A stretch of 64,000 bases of DNA, taken from Plumapathes pennacea. Its lineage: Eukaryota; Cnidaria; Anthozoa; Antipatharia; Myriopathidae. Both the position numbers and the translations under genes were made by a program. The stretch's first letter is position 1. Each line of letters opens with the position of its first letter. The notes under the pieces were generated by a model, which was not told the DNA's origin, ran no database searches, and was given only the letters and a program-made list of their open reading frames with translations. Location of the stretch: the NCBI GenBank assembly GCA_964036295.1, contig OZ038473.1:2115501-2179500 (forward strand). Reading direction: 5' to 3'. Positions 1 through 10,539 of the stretch are shown piece by piece.

Positions 1-234
1 TAGGTTTAAGAGAAAAACTTTAATTCTCAAGCTCGTGTTTCCGAGTCCGTGTCTCACACACTAATGAATTATAAATGTTCCAGAAATGAATAATAAGTAT
101 AGCTCTATCTAAGGTCCTGTTTATCAACATCTTCTTTTTCTTCAGTTGGGTAGGATGATCAAACAAAACAAAACAAAACAAAACAAAACAACAATTTATG
201 CTGCGGTATATTGAGGAAGAGTGAACAGCATCTA
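1..234. other. left-edge sequence, no gene seen
   Basis: No exon-like EGF pattern or other recognisable coding segment is visible. A short (CAAAA)n run lies at about 164-190. This is probably intron of the partial gene whose first visible exon is at 1320, or its upstream flank. Confidence 0.5.
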
Positions 235-1185
235 TGGGGTCCTGTACCTGTGCTGTGCTGTACCTATACTGTGTTGTGCTGGACTGCGCTGCGCTGCGAT
301 GCGCTGCGTTGTACCGAACTTTATTGTACTGCGCTTTGCCTGTGCTGTACTGTGTTGTTTTGTACCGTGTTGTGCTGTGCTGTGTAGTGCTCTACTGCGC
401 TGTGTATTCTCTGCTCCGCCTGTATTGTGCTTTGCTGTACTGTACTGTACTGTGCTGTGCTGTGCTGTACTTTGCTGTATTGTGCTGTGTTGTGCTGTGC
501 TGTGCTGTGTTGTGTTGTGCTGTACTTTGCTGTATTGTGCTGTGTTGTGCTGTGCTGTGCTGTGTTGTGTTGTGCTGTGCTGTGCTGTGCTGTGCTGTGC
601 TGTGCTGTGTTGTGTTGTGCTGTACTGTGCTGTACTTTGCTGTGCTGTGCTGTGTTGTGCTGTGCTGTGCTGTGTTGTGTTGTGCTGTGCTGTGCTGTAT
701 TGTGCTGTGCTGTGCTGTGTTGTGCTGTGTTGTGTTGTGCTGTACTGTGCTGTACTTTGCTGTGCTGTGCTGTACTGTGCTGTACTTTGCTGTATTGTGC
801 TGTGTTGTGCTGTGCTGTGTTGTGCTGTGCTGTGCTGTGTTGTGTTGTTCTGTACTGTGCTGTACTTTGCTGTGCTGTGTTGTGTTGTGCTGTGCTGTGC
901 TGTATTGTGCTGTGCTGTATTGTGCTGTGCTGTGCTGTGCTGTATTGTGCTGTGCTGTGCTGTGCTGTATTGTGCTGTTCTGTGTTCTGTTGTATTGTGC
1001 TGTGCTGTGCTGTGTTGTGCTGTGCTGTATTGTGCTGTGCTGTGCTGTACTGTACTGTGCTGTGCTGTATTGTGTTGTGTCGTTTTGTGTTTTGTTGTGC
1101 TCTGCTTTGCTGTATTGTGTTGTGTTGTGTTGTGTTGCGCTCAGCTCTGCTGCCGTGTCGTGATGTGTTGTGACGAACTGCGTTT
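235..1185. repeat. pentanucleotide array TGTGC/TGTGT/TGTAC
   Basis: About 0.95 kb of nearly uninterrupted 5-bp units, mostly TGTGC, TGTGT, TGTAC and TGTAT. All three + frames are open and translate to Cys-Leu-Val-rich strings because 5-mers shift frame evenly; the minus strand gives Gln-His-Asn-Ser strings. These are low-complexity artefacts. It is the longest of the arrays that precede the DVNEC-type EGF exons here. Confidence 0.9.
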
Positions 1186-1319
1186 AAATTCACGTGATGC
1201 GTTGCCGTGATGCTGTGTTGTTGTGATGCTGCGTTCGTTGTTCTGATGGCACTCTTTGAGTTTTAGCAGTCTCCGGTTCAACTTGGTTATGACTTGAGCA
1301 TTTATTTTGAATCTGACAG

Positions 1320-1445
1320 ACGTGAATGAATGTACTAGCAGCAAACACAACTGCAGGGGCGACGCTGTTTGTAACAACACAGTCGGTTCGTTTGTATGCG
1401 TGTGCAAGTCGGGATTTAAAAGCGATGGGAATGGAGCATGCCAAG
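1320..1445 (+). CDS. gene 1 exon: cbEGF type A (DVNEC)
   Basis: First visible exon of gene 1. Acceptor ctgacag, donor G|GTGAGTAA. Six Cys. The domain reads DVNEC..., with core [12 protein letters not shown], ending in GNGACQG. Followed by the type B exon at 1619. Confidence 0.85.
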
Positions 1446-4400
1446 GTGAGTAAAATATAAAAGTTTCATCTACTGATAAAAACGACAGCTTTACTTTAGA
1501 TATACACTGAAGTGTCTTTGTTTGTACGCCGATCACAAGCCCCTGTTTCACTTCCTTTAGAAAATATTTAGTCGTTTACCAATTAGTTTTCTGAATTATA
1601 TAAAAACAATTACCTTAGATGAGGACGAGTGTGTGCTGGGAAGCCACAAATGTCTTCCACTTGCCCGTTGTCACAACACCCACGGATCATATAACTGCAC
1701 TTGCGACGGTGGATTCCAAGGGGATGGTGTAACAAGTTGCAATGGTTAGTGGTAATCTATCTTAATTTGATTTTGTTATGCTGTGTTGTGTTGTGTTGTG
1801 TTGTGTTGTGTTGTGCTGTGCTGTACTGTACTGTACTGTACTGTACTGTACTGTACTGTGTTGTGTTGTGTTGTGTTGCGGTGTGCTTTGTTGTGTTGTG
1901 TTGTTCTGCTGCCGTGTCGTGATGTGTTGTGACGAATTAAACTCCGCTTAAATTTTACGTGTTGCCGTGCTGCTGTGTTGTTGTGGCTGCGTTCGTTGTT
2001 CTGATGGCACTCTTTGAGTTTTATCAGTCTCCGGTTCATCTTGGTCATGACTTGAGCATGTATTTTGAATCTGACAGACGTGGATGAATGTACTAGCAGC
2101 AAACACAACTGCAGTGGCGACACTGTTTGTAACAACACAGTCGGTTCGTTTGTATGCGTGTGCAAGTCGGGATTTAAAAGTGATGGGAATGGAGCATGCC
2201 AAGGTGAGTAAAATATAAAAGTTTCATCTACTGATAAAAACGACAGCTTTACTTTAGATATACACTGAAGTGTCTTTGTTTGTACGCCGATCACAAGCCC
2301 CTGTTTCACTTCCTTTAGAAAATATTTAGTCGTTTACAATTTAGCTTTCTGAATTTTGTAAAAACTATTACCTTAGATGAGGACGAGTGTATACTGGAAA
2401 GCCACAACTGTCTTCCACGTGCCCGTTGTCACAACACCCACGGATCATATAACTGCACCTGCGACGGTGGATTCCAAGGGGATGGTGTAACAAGTTGCAA
2501 TGGTTAGTGGTAATCTATCTTAATTTGATTTTGTTATGCTGTGTTGTGTTGTGTTGTGTTGTGTTGTGTTGTGTTGTACTGTACTGTACTGTACTGTACT
2601 GTGTTGTGTTGTGTTGTGTTCTGCTGTGTTGTTCTGCTGCCGTGTCGTGATGTGTTGTGACGAATTAAACTCCGCTTAAATTCTACGTGTTGTCGTGCTG
2701 CTGTGTTGTTGTGGCTGCGTTCGTTGTTCTGATGGCACTCTTTGAGTTTTAGCAGTCTCCGGTTCAACTTGGTCATGACTTGAGCATTTATTTTGAATCT
2801 GACAGACGTGGATGAATGTACTAGCAGCAAACACAACTGCAGTGGCGACACTGTTTGTAACAACACGGTCGGTTCGTTTGTATGCGTGTGCAAGTCGGGA
2901 TTTAAAAGTGATGGGAATGGAGCATGCCAAGGTGAGTAAAATATAAAAGTTTCATCTACTGATAAAAACGACAGCTTTACTTTAGATATACACTGAAGTG
3001 TCTTTGTTTGTACGCCGATCACAAGCCCCTGTTTCACTTCCTTTAGAAAATATTTAGTCGTCTACAATTTAGTTTTCTGAATTTTATAAAAACTATTACC
3101 TTAGATGAGGACGAGTGTATGCTGGAAAGCCACAACTGTCTTCCACTTGCCCGTTGTCACAACACCCACGGATCATATGACTGCACCTGCAACGGTGGAT
3201 TCCAAGGGGATGGTGTAACAAGCTGCAATGGTTAGTGGTAATCTATCTTAATTTGCTTTTGCTATGCTGTGTTGTGTTGTGTTGTGTTGTGTTGTGTTGC
3301 GGTGTGCTATGTTGTGCTGTGTTGTTCTGCTGCCGTGTCGTGATGTGTTGTGACGAATTAAACTCCGCTTAAATTTTACGTGTTGCCGTGCTGCTGTGTT
3401 GTTGTGATGCCGCGTTCGTTGTTCTGATGGCACTCTTTGAGTTTTAGCAGTCTCCGGTTCAACTTGGTTATGACTTGAGCATTTATTTTGAATCTGACAG
3501 ACGTGAATGAATGTACTAGCAGGAAACACAACTGCAGGGGCGACACTGTTTGTAACAACACAGTCGGTTCGTTTGCATGCGTGTGCAAGTCGGGATTTAA
3601 AAGTAATGGGAATGGAGCATGTCATGGTGAGTAAATATAAAAGTTTCATCTACTGATAAAAACGACAGCTTTACTTTAGATATACACTGAAGTGTCTTTG
3701 TTTGTGTCTTAAAGGTACGACCAAAAGCCCCTGTTTCACTTCCTTTAGAAAATATTTAGTCGTTTACCAATTAGTTTTCTGAATTTTATAAAAACTATTA
3801 CCTTAGATGAGGACGAGTGTGTGCTGGGAAGCCACAACTGTCTTCCACTTGCCCGTTGTCACAACACCCACGGATCATATGACTGCACCTGCAAAGAGGG
3901 ATTCCAAGGGGATGGTGTAACAAGCTGCAATGGTTAGTGGTAATCTATCTTAATTTGCTTTTGCTATGCTGTGTTGTGTTGTACTGTACTGTACTGTACT
4001 GTACTGTGTTGTGTTGTGTTGTGTTGTTCTGCTGCCGTGTCGTGATGTGTTGTGACGAATTAAACTCCGCTTAAATTTTACGTGTTGCCGTGCTGCTGTG
4101 TTGTTGTGGCTGCGTTCGTTGTTCTGATGGCACTCTTTGTGTTTTATCAGTCTCCGGTTCAACTTGGTCATGACTTGAGCATTTATTTTGAATCTGATAG
4201 ACGTGAATGAATGTACTAGCAGCAAACACAACTGCAGTGGCGACGCTGTTTGTAACAACACAGTCGGTTCGTTTGTATGCGTGTGCAAGTCGGGATTTAA
4301 AAGCGATGGGAATGGAGGATGTGAAGGTGAGTGAAATATGAAATGATTATCTACAAAGAAAAATGACACTTCCTTCTCCCGATGTAACTGATCGGCTTCT

Positions 4401-7267
4401 TATGTCTCTCTCATGTTCTCCCTTATTCTGTTTTTGTGCTGCATTTTCTACCTATGTATGGCGTATAATAGCCAGCGGTCATTGCACAAAACTGTGAATT
4501 TAAAGCAGATTTTTTAGTTCAGTGTTACGCTCGCAAAACCTCAACACTAAAGCCAAGAAACTCAATACTAGGACTCGATCAGTTAATTCAAGTTATTTTC
4601 TAGAACATCATTACTAATTTGTGCACAAGAAAAACGAGGCTTGCACAGATGTGAAATTGCATCTCGAATCAGAAGAAGCTACACAGCCAGCCCATGGCGC
4701 CGAACGCTGAACAATGGAAGTGATGTCAAAAACGTATTTCAGGTGTCGGCAGTGTGCCCGTTTTTTTATACAGAGGTTTTTTTTACATTTTTTTTTTTGT
4801 AACTTTGTTTCTATATTTGACAAATCCTCAGACATCGATGAGTGTTTGATCGGAAGTCATAATTGTCATTCAAAAGCCAACTGTATCAACACGCGCGGAT
4901 CATACAACTGCACTTGCAAGGACGGATATAAAGGGGATGGCATAACAGATTGCGCAGGTCTGTAGTAAAACCCTAAAGCTAAATATAATATAGAGGATAT
5001 TTCACAGCCGTGCGGAGATATGAACTTTATCTTCGAGTGTTGATAATGTCTCTCACGAGTGAGCGCAGCGAATGCGAGGAAGATATATTATCAGCATTCG
5101 AAGATAAAATTCGTATCTCCAAGCAGCCATGTAATGTTTTGTTTGTTATATAGATATCGATGAAATATCCAGAACAAAGACATATATCGCACAACCTTTA
5201 ATTCCTGTCAGAACTTGCTGTCTTCAGGAATCGCGCGCACAGTGAACATATCATTTTAATGTTTCACGTATGAAGATGTCGCGCGCGATGAAATATCAGT
5301 ATTTAGAACTGGAACTAGACTGGCCTTGCCAGTGAGCTCGCGGCGTGAGTTGGGTCGAGACCAGAATATAAAATGGAAAGTAGGGGACAAGAGCGGAACT
5401 CCCAAGAGAGACTTCCAATTTCTCACCATAAAAATATCACACAGTATAGAGAACTTGGCTTTTGACACCTTGTTCTTTTGACACCTTGATTAAACTAAAA
5501 ATTATTATTACAACACTCATACACTTGCTTCTTAAAGGTTGAGCGACCCTGCATCTTGAGAATGCGTGACATATCTTTTTATGCACAATCGATTATGACA
5601 GTTTGACCTTGACTCATATTTCTAATCAGAGGCCACGATTAATCCAGCCTTCGCTTCACTACTTATGTGTTTTCTTTTGTTAACTCAATACGTTTCTTCT
5701 ATCAGGCTTTCGAGTATTCGTGCTCTGTAACAAATATAAAATTGAAAGCGAGGAATGTCACACGAGAGATGTTTACAATATTATTGCGCTTTTGTTCACA
5801 GTGTGTTCAGTCCATTTGTGACTGCAAACTCAATCCTCAGAATTATTTCGGTGTATTTTTCATTTCTGGTATTCACTGACCATTGCGAAACAAAGGCTAC
5901 ATGATCGAATGAAAGAAACACTTCAACAGGCAATGTACGATACGCAGAAGAATTTTATGAGGCAACAGATGTCATGTACAGAGTAAAGCATAAAGCGTCA
6001 TTGTTTTACGGCTAAAGCTCACCGTAGCTTTGGTTTCTGCTTTCGCCCTGTTATCTTCCCAAAAGTATTTCGTGTCGCCACAGAAAGTTTCGTCGGGACT
6101 AAATATTTATCGGCGACAGCGGTACCATCAAATATTTGTTTACGGCTATTCTCAAAGCTTCCGCGGTGAACGCGAGCCAAAATCGTTCCCGAAAATCCAG
6201 TTTATCCGTGCATATTCCACAGAGCCAAATGGTGTTGAGTTTGGATGGGATGCAGTTAACTTTTACACACAAGTAACGAGCAATTCACTGGCCACATCTC
6301 GAGTTGTTTAGCGAAGTCAATTACGTCATCGCCAAGCACGTGATAATATGAACCAATCACCGTGTGCTGATTCTCGACCCACAAAAAGGAAAAAAAAAAA
6401 ATTCCCATTTTTAAGCTCTCGTGGGCCCCAGGCCCCCGCGAGCAAAAAGCCTGGTATTTCATCGATATCTATATAATATATTTATATATGTGATGTAATG
6501 CTAAAAATCCTGTAAAGACAAAGGGCACATGCAAGCTGAACTTCATCAATGAAATTTTTGAAAGGTTCTTTAAACAGAATATATTTGCAAGTATTCAACT
6601 GGTTAGTAATCTTATCAGTTACTGAATTATTGTTTTGTTAAACATTATGTTTCAGAAATTGATCAATGTTCGCTTTGCGACAGTAACGCTGATTGTGACG
6701 AGAACAAATGCAAATGTAAGGATAACTATATCGGAGACGGACGTCATTGTTTTGGTAAGCTGGTTAAGTCACTGTTGGTTAATACGTACTATACTGGAAC
6801 CTACCGAAAGCGACCACCCTTCGTTCGTCTTTAAGTGATCACTTACGGGAGGTGGTCGTTTACGGGAATTTCTCACCATGGGAAGCCTAAGTGAGATTAA
6901 GAATAATAATACAGTTTTAGTGAGGGAAAAACAACCTGTGTTTTAAAAAATCAGTCTAACTTGTGTCCTTTTGCACGATACAATACATATGTATAGCTCG
7001 TCCTTACTCAGAAATTTGCCTTTTGAGAGCATAGAGTGGTCCTTTACCGGAGATAAAATAAAAATAGAAAATAGAAAAACTCAAACGGTCACTCTCAATA
7101 GTGGTCGTGGTCGCTCAGGAAGGTTCCACTGTATAAGCATATATAGTTAACTCCCTCCAGGACGGACATCCTCGGGACCAGCTTCAACTGTCCGTTTTTA
7201 GAGAGGTGTCCGTCTTAAAGTGAGCTAGTGAAGAAACGGCTGGCACCGCTTCTACCAGGGGCCAATT

Positions 7268-7301
<34 letters not shown>

Positions 7302-8430
7302 CACGACGTGTATTTTACAAGTTCCACCATTATTCAAACACCAATAAACGGACTGTAAGCAAGCAAAAGTCTGCAAAACATTACAGGTAACGGTCTCACA
7401 TGCATAACTGAACTTTTTGGCCATGATGTTGAATTAAAATGTGTTTTAACGTAATTGGGAAAACTGGTCCGACTTGTAAAATACACTTGTAAATGTTTTA
7501 TTGAATTGGTCCCAGGTGTCCGTAGTAGAGGGCTCTCCGCCAAGAGGGAGTCGGCTGTATAGTGTTTTTAAATTGTGGTATATACGACATACGCCAACGT
7601 TAGAAGAAACGCCAGATTAAACATAAAAATTTCACCCTAACCCACGTATATCTTGATAGAGTGAAACGTTTGAAATTTGAATTTGGAAATGAAAACAGGA
7701 TTTCTGCTTCTGCACTAAACTGAGAAATATTCGTTTTTCTCTTCTCGTCGAAGGAGAAGACGGGGATTGTAAGCACCTAAAAAATAACCGCGAATTCAAA
7801 TATAACGGCTGGTACCGAATCCGAGCGAAAAATAAGAAGTCCTACATGGCTTACTGTCAAATGGAGACTGAAGGTGGACAGCATCCTTGGACAGTCTTTC
7901 AGCGGAGGGTAAACGGAAACACATCGTTTAGTAAAGGCAAACATGACTATGAGCACGGCTTCGGTGATGGTTCAAATATCTGGCTCGGCCTGAAGGCCTT
8001 GCATGAGTTCTCGAAGAAAGGATCATTGAATTTCCTGGTGGAAGTGGAGGACTGGGAAGGAAACAAAGCTAACGCATTGTACACAAACTTTGAAATTGAG
8101 GGAGGTGGACCGAATCATAAACATTATATGAACCCGAGTTTAACATTTTCCTCTGGAACAGCAGGCGACTCTTTGTCTTACCATAAACATCAAAAGTTTA
8201 GTTACACTGATGAAGACAACGATGACGAAAGCGACAAAGATTGTGCACAGGGATTCCAAGCCGGGTGGTGGTTCAAAAAGTGTCCTCCTGCTTCAAGCCC
8301 TCCATATTGGTCCAACCTGAACGGACAGTATCTGGGAAATACGGATAATATACATGGAATCATCTGGACTTCTTTCAAAGGGAAGTTATCGCTAAAGTCT
8401 ACTGAGATGAAGTTTCAGTTTTCAGACTAG
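1320..8430 (+). CDS. partial gene 1: EGF-repeat protein with C-terminal fibrinogen-like domain
   Basis: Twelve exons are visible: 1320-1445, 1619-1744, 2078-2203, 2377-2502, 2806-2931, 3105-3230, 3501-3626, 3807-3932, 4201-4326, 4832-4957, 6656-6754 and 7754-8430. Every internal exon is phase 1-1 with AG/GT borders, and together they give about 678 residues with no frame break, ending at TAG. Ten EGF-like domains carry the calcium-binding D-x-D/N-E-C start and the C-x-N-x4-F/Y-x-C-x-C hydroxylation-type core. A compact six-Cys EGF and a fibrinogen C-terminal domain of about 225 aa follow. The 5' part (by analogy with gene 2: signal peptide, PAN, first EGF) must lie left of the window. Likely secreted; a role in adhesion, matrix or recognition is inference from domain content. 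The paralog is at 15593-26189. Confidence 0.85.
1619..1744 (+). CDS. gene 1 exon: cbEGF type B (DEDEC)
   Basis: Acceptor ttaccttag, donor G|GTTAGT. Starts [12 protein letters not shown], core [12 protein letters not shown], ends VTSCNG. Partner of the type A exon at 1320 in the amplified unit. Confidence 0.85.
1781..1915. repeat. pentamer array between EGF units
   Basis: (TGTGT)n with an inner (TGTAC)n block, in the intron between a type B exon and the next type A exon. The array differs in length in each unit copy. Confidence 0.85.
2078..2203 (+). CDS. gene 1 exon: cbEGF type A, second unit
   Basis: Nearly identical to 1320-1445 but starts DVDEC and has S-G-D-T in place of R-G-D-A. Donor G|GTGAGTAA. 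Confidence 0.85.
2377..2502 (+). CDS. gene 1 exon: cbEGF type B, second unit
   Basis: Starts [12 protein letters not shown] with LPRARC in place of LPLARC. Donor G|GTTAGT. Confidence 0.85.
2537..2640. repeat. pentamer array between EGF units
   Basis: (TGTGT)n flanking a short (TGTAC)n block, in the same relative position as 1781-1915 but shorter. Confidence 0.85.
2806..2931 (+). CDS. gene 1 exon: cbEGF type A, third unit
   Basis: Same predicted protein as the second-unit type A exon (DVDEC, SGDTVC). Differences from it are silent. Confidence 0.85.
3105..3230 (+). CDS. gene 1 exon: cbEGF type B, third unit
   Basis: Starts [12 protein letters not shown]; core has SYDC and CNGGFQGDG. Donor G|GTTAGT. 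Confidence 0.85.
3264..3330. repeat. short pentamer array
   Basis: Shortest (TGTGT)n array in the amplified region. It has no TGTAC block. Confidence 0.75.
3501..3626 (+). CDS. gene 1 exon: cbEGF type A, fourth unit
   Basis: Starts [12 protein letters not shown], core SFACVC, ends SNGNGACHG. Donor G|GTGAGTAA. Confidence 0.85.
3807..3932 (+). CDS. gene 1 exon: cbEGF type B, fourth unit
   Basis: Starts [12 protein letters not shown] and has CKEGFQGDG. Donor G|GTTAGT. Confidence 0.85.
3967..4032. repeat. short pentamer array
   Basis: (TGTGT)/(TGTAC) array preceding the last type A exon of the amplified block. Confidence 0.75.
4201..4326 (+). CDS. gene 1 exon: cbEGF type A, fifth copy
   Basis: Ends GNGGCEG like gene 2 exons 20910 and 21916, so this copy looks like the ancestral 3' member. 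It has no type B partner; its following intron instead resembles those after 20910 and 21916. Confidence 0.85.
4832..4957 (+). CDS. gene 1 exon: cbEGF (DIDEC)
   Basis: Acceptor aaatcctcag; starts [12 protein letters not shown], core [12 protein letters not shown], ends DCAG; donor G|GTCTGTAG. Counterpart of gene 2 exon 23519-23641. Confidence 0.85.
5010..5155. mobile_element. palindromic MITE-like element in gene 1 intron
   Basis: The two halves are imperfect inverted copies: the segment with gatatgaactttatcttcga pairs with tcgaagataaaattcgtatc. The copy at 23684-23815 sits at the same relative place in gene 2, so the insertion predates the gene duplication. A related element is at 22490-22640. 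Confidence 0.65.
5313..6445. other. extra 1.1 kb in gene 1 intron relative to gene 2
   Basis: Flanking intron sequence on both sides aligns with gene 2 (about 23985-24000), but this stretch has no counterpart there. It is either an insertion in gene 1 or a deletion in gene 2. No recognisable protein; the open frames inside are short. Short inverted GC-rich motifs (CTCGCGG near the left, CCCGCGAG near the right) are the only hint of element ends. Confidence 0.45.
6656..6754 (+). CDS. gene 1 exon: compact 33-codon EGF-like
   Basis: Acceptor tgtttcag, donor G|GTAAGC. Starts EIDQCSLC and ends [10 protein letters not shown]. Six Cys are retained in a much shorter domain than the others. Counterpart of 24133-24231; it immediately precedes the fibrinogen exon in both genes. 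Confidence 0.8.
6788..7131. mobile_element. TIR element (TGGAACCT/AGGTTCCA ends)
   Basis: Left end ctggaacctaccgaaagcga pairs with right end gctcaggaaggttccactgt, followed by TA. The termini and TA flank resemble Tc1/mariner-pogo type MITEs (family inference). The interior has tggtcgcttacgg-like motifs. The orthologous copy in gene 2 spans about 24266-24930. Confidence 0.55.
7145..7560. mobile_element. second TIR element, with a nested palindrome
   Basis: Left agttaactccctccagga pairs imperfectly with right caagagggagtcggctgt. It contains the ggtgtccgt motif repeatedly and encloses the 7255-7515 palindrome and an A run at 7269-7298. No coding content. Confidence 0.45.
7255..7515. mobile_element. 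palindromic MITE nested in intron
   Basis: Ends accaggggccaattca and tgaattggtcccaggt are inverted; in gene 2 (24960-25193) the inverted arms are about 50 bp. In this copy part of the left arm is replaced by a 30-nt A run. Confidence 0.55.
7754..8430 (+). CDS. gene 1 terminal exon: fibrinogen C-terminal-like domain
   Basis: Acceptor at cgtcgaag|GA, phase 1; 677 nt ending at TAG (8428-8430). The first Cys is in GDCKHL, followed by [20 protein letters not shown], the standard N-terminal half of the fibrinogen-related fold. WLGLKAL, an acidic loop DEDNDDE and CAQ...GWWFKKC follow, matching the family's calcium loop and C-terminal disulfide. NLNGQY and SLKSTEMKF close the domain. About 225 aa, normal for the family. 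Ligand unknown. Confidence 0.9.
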
Positions 8431-9403
8431 TAAGCGGACTATACAAACTAAACAGTGAACAACACAAGGTCAGCAAAGAACAAACAAGCCAACCAGGAAA
8501 TCAAGAAAAGCAAGCACGTCAGAAAACAAACCCAAGTAGAAGACACGTCTGGGGTACGGTTTCCGGTGCATGATGGGTTTTCTTTGCAGTTTCTTTGGCT
8601 GTGTTCTGTTTGTGTCTGTGCTCGCGTTATTTTTGTTGTTAAGCTTGTTTGTGTTTGTGTCTGTGCTCGCGTGAATATTTGTTTCTTCACTTTCTGTTTG
8701 CCTGGCGTTCTGCCTGTGTTTGTGGTCGCTTTACAGTGTTTTGTATTTGTTTTGTTTTTTTGTTTTTTTTTGGCGTTTGTATCAGTGCTTGCGTATAATA
8801 TGTTTGCGTTTTTAGGTATTTCTGTTTCTGACAGTTTGATGAAGGGGGGAGCGACTCAGGCAATGGCAATAATCTTATCAAGCATTCAAAAGGGAAATAC
8901 TTGAATAATTACGTTTAGAAGTGGAATGCGTAGATAGTAACTCAAGCAGCCTTCAACTGAGTAAGTTATCAAACACCACTAAGTACGCTATCCTTTGAGG
9001 CAAGCAAGAGATACAGACTTTGGGTCATTTTTTTCTTGAGGGAGAGGGGGGAGGGTATTGTTCTGCATTGGGGTATAATAGAAGGAGGTGTAAGGTCCTT
9101 ACAGGGGCAAACTTCAAGCCAGTTGAATATCAACCTCACGGCAATGTAAACAGCTTTCAACAGGAGCCTACTGAAGAACATCCTCTGGTGACGTATGCTT
9201 CCTGGGCGAAGATCGAATTTTTCAGTGATACATTTGTAATTATTATGTAGATCCAACATGTTTCATGTATTGCCCAGCAACTCAAGCATCATGGATATTA
9301 TGGCAGTACAAGGACTAATACATGTTTAATTGGAGTTTCATTTTACTGCTACAAATTAATGACCTGCACATATTGCTATTATATGTAAGCAAGTAATATA
9401 TAA
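8431..9403 (+). other. gene 1 3' flank and likely 3' UTR
   Basis: Aligns closely with 26190-27140 after gene 2. It contains a TG-rich degenerate minisatellite (about 8580-8810, recurring tgtgtctgtgctcgcg). Open frames here are interrupted or unlike in the two copies, so I treat it as untranslated. The AATAAA seen in gene 2 is AATAAT here. Confidence 0.5.
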
Positions 9404-9794
9404 AGCCCTGGCCAAACGAGATGCAAGTTGATGCAAGTTTGACATGACAAAAAAATTTGCATCGACTTGCAAAAGGTGGCCAAACGAGACGCAAGTCGAT
9501 GCAAGCTCATGCAAGTTTTGTAAAAACTTCTTCTTTTTTAGACGGTTCTGAGTCAGAAACCGAGTAAAAAGTCTCTCTTGAGCTGGAATTTAATGAGGAG
9601 GCTTTTACTTTTGATTTTTTTAAATTTAGACTTGGCTTTGCTAACGCGCTCTTCGCTGTTTTAGGTGAAAAACTTGCGTCGACTTTCATGAAAATTTAAA
9701 CATGTTGAAATTCCATGCAAGTCACTGCAAGTCGATGCAAGTCGAAAACTTGCATCGACTTGCGTTGACTTGCACCTCGTTTGGCCAGGGCTTA
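9404..9794. mobile_element. non-autonomous TIR element with tgcaagt subrepeats
   Basis: Ends aagccctggccaaacgag and ctcgtttggccagggctt are perfect 18-bp inverted repeats. The interior is rich in tgcaagtcgatgcaag-like subrepeats in both orientations. It interrupts sequence that is continuous in the paralogous flank at about 27138-27143, so the empty site is known. The target duplication is unclear (AT-rich, TA-like). No transposase. Confidence 0.8.
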
Positions 9795-10539
9795 ACACTT
9801 TCACTCTAACGAAACGTTGAATTCAACAGCGCGAAAACTGCTTTTTTATTAGCAGTGTGCACGTCTTTGCGTATCACTTTAGTGTATCAAGCCGTATGCA
9901 ACAAAGAAAGAAAAAAAAGAAAGAAAACCCTTTGATTAGTTTAGCGAAATTACGGGATCCGCTTTACCTCAATAAGTGAGCATGTTTACTGTATGACGTT
10001 CATTTAATCAATATTGTGTTTTAAATAATAATGATGCGTGTATGTGCGGTAAAATATAGGTACATTTGTTAAACTGAGCGTTGGAATGGATGTACTGGGT
10101 ATGTTGATTCTTTGTCCGCAATACGGATCCTATAATTATGCCGAACTTATCAATCAAACATTTACCACCAGTTTTTTTTTGCCTGCGGCGGTTTTAAGAA
10201 ATTGCATTGAAGAGTTACACATGCAGGCAAGATAATAGCCGATAATAAATACTAACAGTGCACTGATATATAGCTGCCTATGTTTGTGTGCGCGCTGTAA
10301 GCTTTATTGAACGCAACTAAGTTATATTTTTTGTGGGCACTTTAAGCTTTGGCTATATGTCTGGAGGGTAGACCGTGAACTCTGCTTAAGAGGGATCCAC
10401 ACAGCAATAGGAAATATATATAGATGTACTCATTTCACAGGCATTTCGATATGACTTTAGAGTTTTATTTTGATCGATTTAATATTAAAACAAATGCCTC
10501 TTCCACCCCTCCCCCACTTCCCTCTCCCATCCCCTCTCG
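9795..10539. other. spacer, no gene seen
   Basis: The first 0.4 kb aligns with 27141-27365 downstream of gene 2, marking the 3' limit of the duplicated block near 10215. No coding signal found in the rest. Confidence 0.4.

Noticed and set aside
221..1210. Long open frames of 248-329 codons, Cys-Leu-Val-rich on + and Gln-His-Ser-rich on -
   Set aside because: All frames are open because a 5-bp repeat without stop words cycles through them. No domain, and compositionally pure repeat.
8455..8904. 149-codon frame after the gene 1 stop (and 26214-26561 after gene 2)
   Set aside because: Partly conserved between paralogs but with frame changes and a TG-rich minisatellite; fits 3' UTR better.
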